A program made the position numbers and the translations under genes. A DNA stretch of 64,000 nucleotides, taken from assembly GCF_900113125.1 (NCBI RefSeq), contig NZ_FOOG01000003.1, positions 1-64,000 of the forward strand. The letters run 5' to 3'. Positions 19,283 to 29,463 of this stretch are shown piece after piece. This stretch comes from Halobacillus alkaliphilus (lineage in GTDB: Bacteria; Bacillota; Bacilli; Bacillales; Halobacillaceae). Every line of letters begins with the position of its first letter. The stretch's first letter is position 1. The notes beneath the pieces were generated by a model. That model ran no database searches and was not told the origin of the DNA. It saw only the letters and a program-made list of their open reading frames with translations.

Positions 19283-21244
19283 TTAGGTAGATAAAGATGA
19301 TTTTTTGCCTATCCTTTGTATTTGTTCTATGGTGTTCGGGTTCTCAAGAGCACTCAAATCACCTGCTGGGTTATTTAAATAAGCGGATTTAATCGCTCTT
19401 CTCATAACTTTAGCATTTCTAGTCTTAGGCAGATCATCAACAATGTACACTTTTTTAGGAGCCAGGGCCTTTCCTAACTTTTCAACTAAATGGCTTTTAA
19501 GTTCGTTTACTAGTTGCTCTGATCCTTCAATATTAGGATTAAGAACAGCAAATGCTACTGCTTCTTCACCTTTGATTTCATGAGGAATGCCGATCACCCC
19601 TGCCTCTGTAATGGAAGGATGTTCAACCAGCACAGATTCCACTTCTGCAGGACCAAGCCTTTTACCAGCTACATTAAGGACATCATCGGAGCGGCCTGTT
19701 ATCGTATAAAAACCTTCATCATCAAGAATAACCCAGTCACCATGTACCCAGGTATCTTTAAATCGGGTCCAATAGGTTTCTTCATAGCGTTTATTTTCAT
19801 TATAGAAACCACTGGTCATTCCTACCCAGGGTTTCCGCAGCACTAATTCTCCTACCTGATTCTTGAGAGAATCCCCTGATTCATCATAAACATCTGCGTC
19901 CATGCCAGGTAGAGCAGCATTGAATGTAACCGGCTGTATAGGCTTAACAAGCACATTCCCAAGGATTCCGCCAGAGATTTCGGTGCCGCCTGAATAGTTA
20001 AAGATGGGAACGTCAGAGTTACCTGCATGCTTGAACAGCCAGTACCATGGCTCAGGATTCCAAGGTTCTCCTGTGGAGCCTATTAGTTTAAGTGAACTTA
20101 AATTATGTTTCTTAATCCATTCTTCACCATGCTTCATCATCGACCGCACGAGTGTAGGTGAGATACCTAAATGGGTCACTTTATATTTTTCAACTAAACT
20201 CCATAAACGATCAGGGTTCGGAAAATCCGGAGTTCCTTCGAACATGACGATAGAGGAACCGTTAACCAGGCCGCCATAAACGAGGAAGGGACCCATCATC
20301 CATCCCATATCTGTGTACCAAAAAAGCGTGTCATCTTTTGTGACATCCATGCACACTCCAGCGTCAAAAGCTGCTTTAGTTGGAAAGCCTGAATGTGTAT
20401 GCACAGCCCCTTTTGGTCTGCCTGTTGTACCGGATGTATAGATAATCATAAAAGGGTCATCTGCTTCCATGCTCTTCGTATTGTAAACGGTTTCATTTTC
20501 AAGCAAACGAGACCATTGGGTATCCCGGTATTCATTCCATTCAATTTCACAGGAAGCGCGCTCGACCACTATAACATGTTCTAAAGAAGGGCATTGATCA
20601 CAGGCGAGGTCTGCCTCCATCTTCATAGGTATGGTCTTTCCTCTTCTATAGAAGCCGTCTGCTGTAATGAGAGCTTTGGAACGGGCGGCTTGAATTCTGG
20701 TAGCAACTGCATCTGCTTTATAGCCTGAAAAGGCAGGGGAGAATACAGCACCAATTTTTGAAACAGCAAGCATTGATATGAGAGTCTCTGGGATCATAGG
20801 CATATAAAGCGTAATAATATCTCCTTCAACAATCCCCAGTTTATTTAGTCCATTTGCGACACGATTTACTTCTTTGTATAACTCCTCGTAAGTGTATTGA
20901 ATCGTGTCTCCATCATCACCCTCCCAATAGAGGGCAACGGCATGTTTTTTTGTGTCATCCAAAGCCCATTTATCAAGAGCGTTGTGAACTACATTCATCT
21001 TTCCTCCGGTAAACCACTTAGGATAAGCTATTCCACTGGATAAATCCACGGTTTTTTCATATGATTGATCCCATTCTATTCCTAGTTCTTTCAAGGCTTC
21101 ATCCCAGAACCATTCAATATCTTCAATTGATTTTTGGTGGAATACATCATAGTTGTCATATCCTAGTTTTTGCATCCATTTAAACAGTCGTGTAGCTCTG
21201 ATTTGACTTTCCGATGGAAACCAAGCTTTTTCATATGTACTCAT
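19283..21244 (-). CDS. Acetyl-/acetoacetyl-CoA synthetase-like AMP-forming ligase
   Basis: This 653-residue ANL ligase of the acetyl-CoA synthetase subfamily has a long N-terminal domain (WFPSESQIRATRLFKWM, PKWFTGGKMNVV), a P-loop YTSGTTGRPKGAVHTH near 270, and the catalytic lysine in KTRNAKVMRRAIKSAY near 625. It converts a short acid to its CoA thioester. Convergence with the leucine operon, whose end product is acetoacetate, makes acetoacetate or another short acid a reasonable guess, but acetate is equally possible. The start is supported by TGGGGG upstream. Confidence 0.85.
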   Translation of the reverse strand: MSTYEKAWFPSESQIRATRLFKWMQKLGYDNYDVFHQKSIEDIEWFWDEALKELGIEWDQSYEKTVDLSSGIAYPKWFTGGKMNVVHNALDKWALDDTKKHAVALYWEGDDGDTIQYTYEELYKEVNRVANGLNKLGIVEGDIITLYMPMIPETLISMLAVSKIGAVFSPAFSGYKADAVATRIQAARSKALITADGFYRRGKTIPMKMEADLACDQCPSLEHVIVVERASCEIEWNEYRDTQWSRLLENETVYNTKSMEADDPFMIIYTSGTTGRPKGAVHTHSGFPTKAAFDAGVCMDVTKDDTLFWYTDMGWMMGPFLVYGGLVNGSSIVMFEGTPDFPNPDRLWSLVEKYKVTHLGISPTLVRSMMKHGEEWIKKHNLSSLKLIGSTGEPWNPEPWYWLFKHAGNSDVPIFNYSGGTEISGGILGNVLVKPIQPVTFNAALPGMDADVYDESGDSLKNQVGELVLRKPWVGMTSGFYNENKRYEETYWTRFKDTWVHGDWVILDDEGFYTITGRSDDVLNVAGKRLGPAEVESVLVEHPSITEAGVIGIPHEIKGEEAVAFAVLNPNIEGSEQLVNELKSHLVEKLGKALAPKKVYIVDDLPKTRNAKVMRRAIKSAYLNNPAGDLSALENPNTIEQIQRIGKKSSLST

Positions 21245-21662
21245 TAAATTTTCGCCCCCAGTTTAATGTTCTGAAATATCTCACACTTCTATTATACCGG
21301 AGATTGAGCCTATAATGAACGATTGTACTTTTTTCACAAGGTTGATTCCTGGTCCAAATACTTCATTTGACTAGGGAGTATTTTACAAAAATATGGCTAT
21401 AATAACTTTCAACGATTCGAGGCCGCATTCAGTGTTTTATTTTGTAAAACTCCGCTTTTTATAAATTAATTTCCTTATTTTGGACGACAGTCGCCAAATG
21501 ATTAAAATATCGACGTCATTCGAGCTACTTTAACAATTAATTAATTGTTTCAAACTAGAATTAATGGTAAAGTCAAAATCGAAGATATTCATTTCGATTG
21601 TAGAATAGGGCTCAAGAACAGGGATTAAAACATTACCATTCATTATGAAAAGAATGTTATTC
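21245..21662. other. Intergenic region between divergent acyl-CoA synthetase and sqdB
   Basis: This is an AT-rich 420-base spacer with promoters implied for both sides. I see no coding frame, riboswitch or strong hairpin. The palindromic run acaattaattaattgt at about 21531-21546 is the only notable feature. Confidence 0.5.
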
Positions 21663-21668
21663 TATAAT
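21663..21668 (+). promoter_or_regulatory. -10 box of the sqdB operon
   Basis: A perfect TATAAT lies 40 bases before the sqdB start. No good -35 box is seen at 17 bases; TTCATT at 21639 with an 18-base spacer is the best candidate. Confidence 0.45.
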
Positions 21669-21704
21669 GGGAATACGAGAAGGCTAGATGTAACTAGGAG
21701 GTAG

Positions 21705-22856
<1,152 letters not shown>

Positions 22857-22869
22857 GGAGTTTTCCACT

Positions 22870-24033
22870 TTGAAGATCGCCATCATTACTGAAACATTCC
22901 TCCCATCAACAGATGGAGTGGTAACCAGATTGAAGGAAGCCATCAAATACCTGCGAAGTCAAGAACATCAAGTGGTCGTCATAGCTCCAGACCTTGGTGT
23001 GAAGGAGTATGAAGGTGCGATTGTAGAAGGGGTTAAAGCAACAAAATTACCTTTTTATCGTTCGAAAGAGTTCTCCTTACCTCAGCGTAAGGTAAAAGAC
23101 TTACTGCAAAAACATAATCCGGATCTTGTCCATGTAGTAAACCCGGCGATCGTTGGTGTCTCAGGTGTATATTACGCAAATAAGCTTAATTATCCTTTGA
23201 TTGCTTCTTATCATACGCATGTGCCTAAGTATCTGGATTTCTATCGACTATATCTTTTCAAGCCTCTGGTATGGTGGTATTTCCGTAAACTTCATAATTA
23301 TGCGCACGTGAACTTATGTACATCTAATGCTATTAAGAAAGAGCTGGATCATAAGAATTTCCATAATGTTAATGTATGGGACCGTGGCGTTGCAGTGGAC
23401 CACTACCATCCTAAGCATAAGACACCAGAGATGCGTGAGCGTCTATCCGGTGGGAAACCTGAAAATAAACTGCTTGTGTTTGTGGGGCGTTTAGCACCTG
23501 AAAAAGAAATTCACAAGATTAGACCATTACTTGATCAAAGAGATGACCTTTCACTAGCTATTGTTGGGGATGGGCCCGTTAAGGATGAACTTGAGTACAC
23601 ATTTGAGGGTACCAATACCGTCTTTACTGGTCTTTTACATGGGGAAGAACTAAGAGAAGCATTTTCTTCATCTGACGCTCTAATTTTTCCTTCTGTAACG
23701 GAAACTTTAGGACTCGTTATCTTAGAATCCATGGCTTCAGGTCTGCCGGTTATTGCTGCAAAAAGCGGTCCTACGATGGAACAGGTGGAAGACGGTAAAA
23801 CAGGCATTCTGTTTGAAAATGAGAATACCGATAGTATGATCGATGCGATTAACCGTCTGAAAGACGAAGTGCTTTATAAGTACTTATGTAAAAACGCAAG
23901 AGCCGAAGCAGAAAAACACAGTTGGCAAAAACCTTCTGAACAGATACTGGATTATTACCATGAAACTTTACGGGTATTTGGAGAAAATGAAGAATACTCG
24001 ACTAAAAAATCAAAGGTTAAAGTCACAGAGTAA
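22870..24033 (+). CDS. sqdX: SqdX/SQD2-like sulfoquinovosyl diacylglycerol synthase
   Basis: This 387-residue GT-B glycosyltransferase (family GT4) has ETFLPSTDGVVTRL at the start, VNPAIVGVSGVYYA, SYHTHVPKY, NLCTSNAIKKEL and WDRGV in the N-lobe. The C-lobe has VGRLAPEKE and the EX7E region ETLGLVILESMASGLPVIA. These match the cyanobacterial sulfolipid synthase subgroup. It would transfer sulfoquinovose to diacylglycerol at the membrane. The TTG start at 22870 has AAGGAG 9 bases upstream; longer frames overlap sqdB. A related GT4 such as a mannosyltransferase is the alternative, but linkage to sqdB supports SqdX. Confidence 0.85.
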   Translation: MKIAIITETFLPSTDGVVTRLKEAIKYLRSQEHQVVVIAPDLGVKEYEGAIVEGVKATKLPFYRSKEFSLPQRKVKDLLQKHNPDLVHVVNPAIVGVSGVYYANKLNYPLIASYHTHVPKYLDFYRLYLFKPLVWWYFRKLHNYAHVNLCTSNAIKKELDHKNFHNVNVWDRGVAVDHYHPKHKTPEMRERLSGGKPENKLLVFVGRLAPEKEIHKIRPLLDQRDDLSLAIVGDGPVKDELEYTFEGTNTVFTGLLHGEELREAFSSSDALIFPSVTETLGLVILESMASGLPVIAAKSGPTMEQVEDGKTGILFENENTDSMIDAINRLKDEVLYKYLCKNARAEAEKHSWQKPSEQILDYYHETLRVFGENEEYSTKKSKVKVTE

Positions 24034-24049
24034 ATGCTCTGTGACTTTT
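24018..24049 (+). terminator. Terminator of sqdB-sqdX
   Basis: The 12-bp arms aaagtcacagag (24019-24030) and ctctgtgacttt (24037-24048) form a hairpin whose first arm is the end of sqdX; the loop carries the stop codon. Confidence 0.85.
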
Positions 24050-24098
24050 CATTTGAGTGGGCAATTTCCATTAAATTGGAGAGGTAGTACAACAAATT

Positions 24099-24119
24099 AC
24101 TTAGTAGCAACTCCGAAAT
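24099..24119 (+). repeat. Dispersed repeat, copy A
   Basis: The core ACTTAGTAGCAACTCCGAA occurs here 66 bases after the sqdX stop, in the same direction as that gene. It is followed by an A-rich tail. Identical cores lie at 24203, 32915 (reverse) and 35676 (reverse). Confidence 0.85.
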
Positions 24120-24202
24120 AAAAGAACAAACCAGGTTAAATCAAACGTTCTTTATAACGAATTAATTGAAGTGGTAACAAATTAAAAGTATTTTTACTTA
24201 AA

Positions 24203-24223
24203 ACTTAGTAGCAACTCCGAAAT
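24203..24223 (+). repeat. Dispersed repeat, copy B
   Basis: A second direct copy lies 104 bases after copy A. Its flanks match copy D over about 45 bases: TTACTT, three bases, the 19-base core, then a tcaaNataaaaa tail. Confidence 0.85.
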
Positions 24224-24593
24224 CAAAATAAAAAAACAATCTATAAGTACAATAAACATTTAACAACAAAGAAGTTTGGAGCAAAAGCATTTAACTTACA
24301 ATGAAAAATTAGTTCAGCGATAAAAGGTTCCAGAGAATATATATTATTGGATAGACACATAAAACGCAAACTAAGTATATAAAAAGACGAGCTACTGAAA
24401 TGCTTGGCTGGGGTGAATATAAAGTAACGAAAAATTGATAATTATTTAGATAGCAATCGTACAGAGAGAATCTAAAGCTGAAGAGTGATAAAACCGCGAG
24501 TCATAATATAAGTTTATAATTTAGATATTATTTTGATTTGAACTGACTGATAACAAACAGTGTGGATACCCAGATAATTAATTTTAATCTAAT

Positions 24594-24671
<78 letters not shown>

Positions 24672-24673
24672 CA

Positions 24674-24713
<40 letters not shown>

Positions 24714-25003
24714 TTTTTAAAATGATCAATAAGTATATGCTTTTACTTAAGACCTACTCCACCAGCTAAAATGATAATAAAATGATAAATTTTTCTTCAG
24801 TTCAGCGATTCTTTGTTAAAACCCTCATTATAAACACTGATAATCCTGGGTAAGTCATTCTTCTCTCTTATGACTTAACTTTAGTATTCGTGCTAAGATC
24901 TAGTATGTTCATGATTTCTTCTGGATTACTTTTGTCCTTGATTATTTTAGCACTTCTGATCATATTCGAGTTTGTTCACTACATTCATCAATCATCCTTA
25001 AAA

Positions 25004-25017
25004 CGAACATTTGTTCT
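25004..25017. promoter_or_regulatory. LexA-like box in the gene-free region (1)
   Basis: CGAACATTTGTTCT differs at one base from the parE box at 6244. On the minus strand it sits between TTACGG and TTTTAA (18-base spacer), the same layout as at parE. No clear gene follows. Confidence 0.5.
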
Positions 25018-25335
25018 TACTCCGTAATTTTAGCATTTTATTATATTCTAAAGCTAAATTCGTTATCTTCTCTTGAGCAGCAAACCTCATAAGAAAGCTT
25101 AATTATTAGGAAGATTTTTAACTGCTCATATACTGTTATTAGATTATAAGTATCATCTTGATTTTTATATTTGGAAATATACTTATGAGAGCCATAATTT
25201 TACATAAAATACTAGGTCCTCCCCTTTTTATTTCCCCTATATATTATGGTTGGTTTCATTCTTTTTGCGGTCATTTCATTACAGCTGTTTTAACCAGTTG
25301 GGTTATATGATAAGTAAATATGCGAAGTAAAAATA

Positions 25336-25349
25336 AGAACATATGTTCT
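25336..25349. promoter_or_regulatory. LexA-like box in the gene-free region (2)
   Basis: AGAACATATGTTCT is a perfect palindrome whose core GAACATATGTTC equals the Bacillus LexA consensus. On the minus strand TTGCGG and TTATTT flank it with a 17-base spacer. No clear gene follows on either strand. Confidence 0.5.
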
Positions 25350-25574
25350 CTACCCGCAAATTTGGCATTTCTTCTAAAGAATATACTACAAACTACCCTG
25401 AATTTACCTTTTCTATATAATAAATCATTTTCTATCCTTCTTGAAAAATCTGATTATATAGTGTTTTTAAAATAATGATCCTATATTCTAAAAATAATCG
25501 GTGATATATTTACTATTTCTCGCTGTTTTCGGTGGATAATAGTTTTTATTTAAGAAATTGGGGTAAGCTTTGCC

Positions 25575-25604
25575 TTGTGACTTAGTTATAAAAGAGTCTT
25601 ATAT
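25575..25604 (+). promoter_or_regulatory. Putative promoter of the M50-like protease gene
   Basis: TTGTGA (25575-25580), an 18-base spacer, then TTATAT (25599-25604). Confidence 0.4.
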
Positions 25605-25631
25605 AGATGTTAAAATATGGAGGTTTTGAAA

Positions 25632-26111
25632 TTGTTTACTTTAAGTGATTTACCAATGTTCTTTATTAATTTCTTTTTTATATTACCTATCGTTACACTC
25701 GTACATGAAGCTGGACACGTGTGGGTGGCCCGTTTGTTCGGAGGGAAGATTCATTTCTGTATAGGTACTGGGAAGACTATATTCAACATTGGAAAATTAG
25801 AGGTGAAAAAGAAGTATTTCATGGAAGGCTGGTGTCAGTATAAAGATTTAACCTATAATAAAACGTGGGCCCACGTATCTATATATCTAGCAGGAAGTAT
25901 CTTTAACATGATGGTAATCCTCATGATTAATTATCTTATCTTTGCGGATATATTGCCCCGAGCTTTATTTTTCTATCAATACTCTTATTTCTCAGTCTAC
26001 TTTATTTTCTTTTCCTTATTTCCTTACCGTGATGACGATGGAAAACCAAGTGATGGATTGGCTGTATATGATGTCATCCGATACGGAAAAGCAGAAGATC
26101 CGATTGATTAA
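25632..26111 (+). CDS. M50-family (site-2-protease-like) membrane metallopeptidase
   Basis: This protein of about 159 residues is a short membrane protease. HEAGH lies at residues 25-29 within the first hydrophobic segment, giving two zinc His ligands and the catalytic Glu. Two more hydrophobic segments follow, and DDDGKPSDG near the C-terminus could supply the third ligand. No PDZ domain is present and the substrate is unknown. TTG 25632 is preferred because GGAGG lies 8 bases upstream; the ATG at 25617 overlaps that site. The stop codon overlaps that of the convergent adenylyltransferase gene. Confidence 0.75.
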   Translation: MFTLSDLPMFFINFFFILPIVTLVHEAGHVWVARLFGGKIHFCIGTGKTIFNIGKLEVKKKYFMEGWCQYKDLTYNKTWAHVSIYLAGSIFNMMVILMINYLIFADILPRALFFYQYSYFSVYFIFFSLFPYRDDDGKPSDGLAVYDVIRYGKAEDPID

Positions 26112-26980
26112 TACGAAATCTGCTGATCGTCTGAATTTTCATGTATATGCTTTAAGTATTCAAAAACGTGAATTCCCTCTGAATCTTCGTGCGGATAATT
26201 CAGATGGGAAGTAACCTCTCTTGTTAAAGTTATAAATAATTCACACATTTGGTATAAAGCTTTCCAATTGTTCGGGTACTCTCCATCTGCGTAAGTTTTT
26301 TTATAATCCTTCCAAATATGATCTTCTAAAAAATATTCGAAATATTTTCCGGCACTGCCGACATTTACTTGGAAGTTGTTTTTTGCACTAATGTACCAGC
26401 TGATCATGCGTTTAAGCATCTTTCTTACGGGACCATCCATCATTTCTTTAGCATACGGAAGTTGACGTCTGGCCAGTCCTTTAGCTACATACGTACTCAC
26501 CCACCAGAATTCATTGATACATCTTTCAATATCATAAGGAGATGGCTTTTGAACTAAATAATCTCTTTCATCAGGGTCCTGTAAAGCTGGCAGGTTGTGG
26601 TCTTTATCCATTAAAACAACGCTTAAACTATCCAGCTTCTTAGGAAGATGATCTCTAAGATATAAAGTGAGATCGATTCGGTTTCCATCCATAAACTGGA
26701 TTAAGTAGGAGAATTTCTGGCCCGGTTCATGATTATAGGAGTACAATTGCATCTTATCGGGCATCTGCATGATCAGCCTTTTACCAAAAACATCTACCCA
26801 CGAATGATCTGCCATAAAAGGGGTTAGCTCAGTGACTATGTAGACAATATCATAGTCCTGATAAGAATCAGGAGTAACCTTCGGATTAACTCGCGATCCG
26901 TTCATGATTACCCCTCTAATTTGAGTGTCTTTTTCAGCAACTGAAAGAATCAATTTCATCATCTCTTCTTCTGATCTCAT
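26108..26980 (-). CDS. Aminoglycoside 6-adenylyltransferase-like protein
   Basis: This 290-residue protein belongs to the streptomycin adenylyltransferase (ANT(6)/AadK) family. The nucleotidyltransferase motif GSRVNPKVTPD followed by YDIVYIV lies near residue 30, and the family segments FMDGNRIDLTLY near 105 and EFWWVSTYVAKGL near 160 are clear. Such chromosomal copies can adenylate streptomycin, but activity cannot be judged here. ATG 26980 is chosen over 27013 because of the GGGGGAGG site. It converges on the M50 gene with a 4-base overlap and no terminator between them. Confidence 0.88.
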   Translation of the reverse strand: MRSEEEMMKLILSVAEKDTQIRGVIMNGSRVNPKVTPDSYQDYDIVYIVTELTPFMADHSWVDVFGKRLIMQMPDKMQLYSYNHEPGQKFSYLIQFMDGNRIDLTLYLRDHLPKKLDSLSVVLMDKDHNLPALQDPDERDYLVQKPSPYDIERCINEFWWVSTYVAKGLARRQLPYAKEMMDGPVRKMLKRMISWYISAKNNFQVNVGSAGKYFEYFLEDHIWKDYKKTYADGEYPNNWKALYQMCELFITLTREVTSHLNYPHEDSEGIHVFEYLKHIHENSDDQQISY

Positions 26981-27082
26981 CCTGGTCCTCCCCCGATAAA
27001 AAACACCTTCCATCTAATCCAGATAAAACATTTTATATGATATCATGGATGTAAATACATCTATGATTAGAAAGGAAAAGTT

Positions 27083-27649
27083 ATGAAAAAACGCCTATAT
27101 TCAATCCTCTTAGCAGCTTTTGCAGGTATAGCAGCTTATACAGTAAAGCCAAGAAAAGCTCAAGCACCATCAAATGATAATACGATATCTCTTACGTACC
27201 CAGGTACAAATATAATTATAACCCCAGGGGATTTATTATTTACTCCTATCGGAAAAAGTGAATCGAAATATGCGGGCCACGTTGGTATAGTAAATTCCCG
27301 CAGAGAGGTCATTCACTCTATTCCTTCAGGGTTGATGAAAGATCCAATCAGTCGTTATTTTAATAAATTCCGATCGATTACTATTTTTTCTGCTAAAGAT
27401 CCCCAAAGTGGCATGAAAGCCTGCACATACCTTGACCATCTTCATACCAATTATCCAAAAGCTGCTTATAAAGTGTTCACGCCGCTCGGCTATAGTGATC
27501 ATGAACAATATTGCACAAAAATTGTATGGCAGTCTTATTATTATGGAGCAGGTATAAATTTGGGACGGCTTTCAGAACACTCCATAGCCATTCACCCCAT
27601 TTTATTAAAAGATAAAAAGCATTTGAACTGTGTAGCAAAAAACTTATAA
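27083..27649 (+). CDS. Secreted YiiX/NlpC-P60-like hydrolase
   Basis: This 188-residue protein has a short N-terminal signal or anchor segment (LYSILLAAFAGIAAY). It has the permuted papain fold of the YiiX/YycO group: GDLLFTPIGKS, the catalytic histidine in GHVGIVN near residue 72, and the cysteine in YCTKIVWQSYY near 148. It probably acts outside the membrane on peptides, lipids or wall material, but no substrate can be assigned. It is divergent from the adenylyltransferase gene, with AGAAAGG before the start. Confidence 0.75.
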   Translation: MKKRLYSILLAAFAGIAAYTVKPRKAQAPSNDNTISLTYPGTNIIITPGDLLFTPIGKSESKYAGHVGIVNSRREVIHSIPSGLMKDPISRYFNKFRSITIFSAKDPQSGMKACTYLDHLHTNYPKAAYKVFTPLGYSDHEQYCTKIVWQSYYYGAGINLGRLSEHSIAIHPILLKDKKHLNCVAKNL

Positions 27650-27668
27650 AACTAAGACATGGTAAACT

Positions 27669-28586
27669 TTACAAATAATTCAGGAATTCATTTTCAGGAA
27701 GAATTTCTATGGAATGCCCCTGACTTAATAGCGTTTCTGTACGCTCTAACTTACTGTTTTTCTTTCCATTTAAATAATGATCATAGGTTTTGCTTCCTAC
27801 AATTAAATAATTAGTAGTGCTCTCTACTGTCGAATAGGTATATCCTCCAAGGTTAGCAACTGTTTGAACAGCCTTCTCTCGATTCATAGCTGTTAACCTT
27901 CCTGTAAACGCAAAGGAAGCACCATTAAAAGGGTGACTGCTATCAATTTCTCTGGTTGCTGCCACATAATTTATACTTTCAGGTCTTTTTGTTTTCTGTT
28001 TCTTATTCAATCGTGCAGGTTCATATTGCTGATCATACATCATGCCGTTAGTGGTTTGTGTCTTCTCAACCAGGTCTTTTGTATTTTCAGCCTTTAGCTC
28101 TTCGCAAGCCTTAAGTAAGATATGAGCAGCGGCCTGTGCATCCTCAAGTGCGTGGTGATGATTAAAACGAAAGCCAATATGGTTTGAAACAGACTTAAGA
28201 TTATAACGTGGCAGTTCCCATGTTTTCTTTGAAATGTTTAAGGTGCAGTTATAAGCAAGCAGTGGATATGGAAGACGATATTCATCGAGAACTGCACGAA
28301 GTACTCCCATATCAAACTGAGCATTATGCGCCACTAGAAACTTCCCTTCAACCATTGGTTGAATTTCATTTTGCCATAAGATATCAAACTCATGAGCATC
28401 AGCTACATCATCTTTTGTTATGCCGTGAATGCTTATATTTTTCGGGGAAAAATAATTTTTTCGAGGTTTTACCAAACGATAATATTCATGTTTTACTTCA
28501 TTGTTTTCATACTCTACTAAACCGATCGAACAGACACTTCCTCGAGAGGAGTTGGCTGTCTCAAAATCAAGCGCTACAAAATTCAT
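27669..28586 (-). CDS. 3'-5' exonuclease with C-terminal BRCT domain
   Basis: This 305-residue protein has a DnaQ-like DEDDh exonuclease at residues 1-165: LDFETANSS with Asp7 and Glu9, HNAQFDMGVL near 90, and HHALEDAQAA near 140. A lysine-rich linker (KKQKTKRP) leads to a BRCT domain at about 218-300 (FAFTGRLTAMNREKAVQTVANLGG), similar to that of DNA ligase. It should trim single-stranded DNA or RNA during repair. AAAGGAG precedes the ATG. Confidence 0.88.
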   Translation of the reverse strand: MNFVALDFETANSSRGSVCSIGLVEYENNEVKHEYYRLVKPRKNYFSPKNISIHGITKDDVADAHEFDILWQNEIQPMVEGKFLVAHNAQFDMGVLRAVLDEYRLPYPLLAYNCTLNISKKTWELPRYNLKSVSNHIGFRFNHHHALEDAQAAAHILLKACEELKAENTKDLVEKTQTTNGMMYDQQYEPARLNKKQKTKRPESINYVAATREIDSSHPFNGASFAFTGRLTAMNREKAVQTVANLGGYTYSTVESTTNYLIVGSKTYDHYLNGKKNSKLERTETLLSQGHSIEILPENEFLNYL

Positions 28587-28797
28587 TGAGAATCTCCTTT
28601 ATAAATATCTTATCTATTATCATAAAACCAACCGTGCTATGAGTCTATCATAATGCCTACATACCTCTGAAAAGGCTTCTTCCTATGCCTGAAGTCTCTC
28701 CATTTTTTTAAATTATTAGAGTGCTCCTTCAATAAAAAGTAACTGATGAGACTAAGACCCGAAAACCCTTATTAATCAAAGTCAGACATTAGATTTA

Positions 28798-28825
28798 AAA
28801 AACCTCCTTTCTCAAGGAGGTTTTT
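28798..28825. terminator. Bidirectional terminator after the nitroreductase gene
   Basis: A perfect 12-bp stem aaaaacctcctt/aaggaggttttt with loop tctc lies directly after the nitroreductase stop codon. The other side faces a 200-base gap upstream of the exonuclease gene. Confidence 0.9.
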
Positions 28826-28829
28826 ATCA

Positions 28830-29390
28830 TTATTTCTTCTTTTTATATACGGTAATTCTTTCTTCAATTGGAGTTCTGTGTTTAGTTTTTGGCATTTGAT
28901 CAAAGTAACCTAGATGGAGAAAGCCGACTATTTTCTCACCAGGCTGCACACCCAGCATTTCACGAACCTTAGGTTCATGAATTTGAGGGTTCGTTTTCCA
29001 AACTACACCTAATTCTCTTTCCCATGCTAACAACTGAAAATTTTGTATAAGAGAGCTGATCGCTCCGAAATTTTCTTCCCACTGTTTTTGACGTGGGTCT
29101 TCATCCATTACAGCAATTAAAAAAGCTGCCGGCTGGCTAAAATAATTTCTCCTGTTTTCTTGTCTGTCCCTTGGAAAAGTCTGCACGATATCTTCCACAA
29201 AATGATCTTTTTCTTCCGTCGGAATAAATATAAAACGCCAGGGTTCTCTTAATCCGTGCGTTGGGGCCCAACGAGCGTCATCTAAGAGCTCTTTAATTAA
29301 TGATTCAGGAACTTCTTTAGCTAAATAATCACTTTTTACGGAGCGGCGCTCACGAATAATTCTGGCTAATTCACTTTTATTTTGGTCCAT
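28830..29390 (-). CDS. Nitroreductase-family FMN oxidoreductase, Fur-controlled
   Basis: This 186-residue protein is a compact nitroreductase (ERRSVKSDYL near the N-terminus, DARWAPTHGLREPWRFIF near 40, PGEKIVGFLHLGYFDQMPK near 150). It would use FMN and NAD(P)H; the substrate is unknown. B. subtilis YfhC is a Fur-regulated relative. ATG 29390 follows AGGTG; the longer frame from 29459 begins inside the promoter. A Fur box overlaps its -10 element, so it should be made under iron starvation. Confidence 0.85.
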   Translation of the reverse strand: MDQNKSELARIIRERRSVKSDYLAKEVPESLIKELLDDARWAPTHGLREPWRFIFIPTEEKDHFVEDIVQTFPRDRQENRRNYFSQPAAFLIAVMDEDPRQKQWEENFGAISSLIQNFQLLAWERELGVVWKTNPQIHEPKVREMLGVQPGEKIVGFLHLGYFDQMPKTKHRTPIEERITVYKKKK

Positions 29391-29430
29391 GGTTTCACCT
29401 ACAGTTAAATTATTTTCTATCCCAACAAAA

Positions 29431-29459
29431 ATGATAATCATTCTCACTTGTAATGTCAA
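29431..29459 (-). promoter_or_regulatory. Promoter with Fur box for the nitroreductase gene
   Basis: On the minus strand TTGACA (29454-29459), a 17-base spacer and TATCAT (29431-29436) make a near-ideal sigma-A promoter. TGATAATCATTCTCA (plus strand, 29432-29446) matches the 7-1-7 Fur consensus at 14 of 15 bases and covers the -10 box. Confidence 0.85.
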
Positions 29460-29463
29460 CTAT

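Noticed and set aside
26108-26980. Recently acquired resistance island around the ANT(6)-like gene
   Set aside because: No transposase, integrase or terminal repeats flank it; such genes are often native in Bacillaceae.
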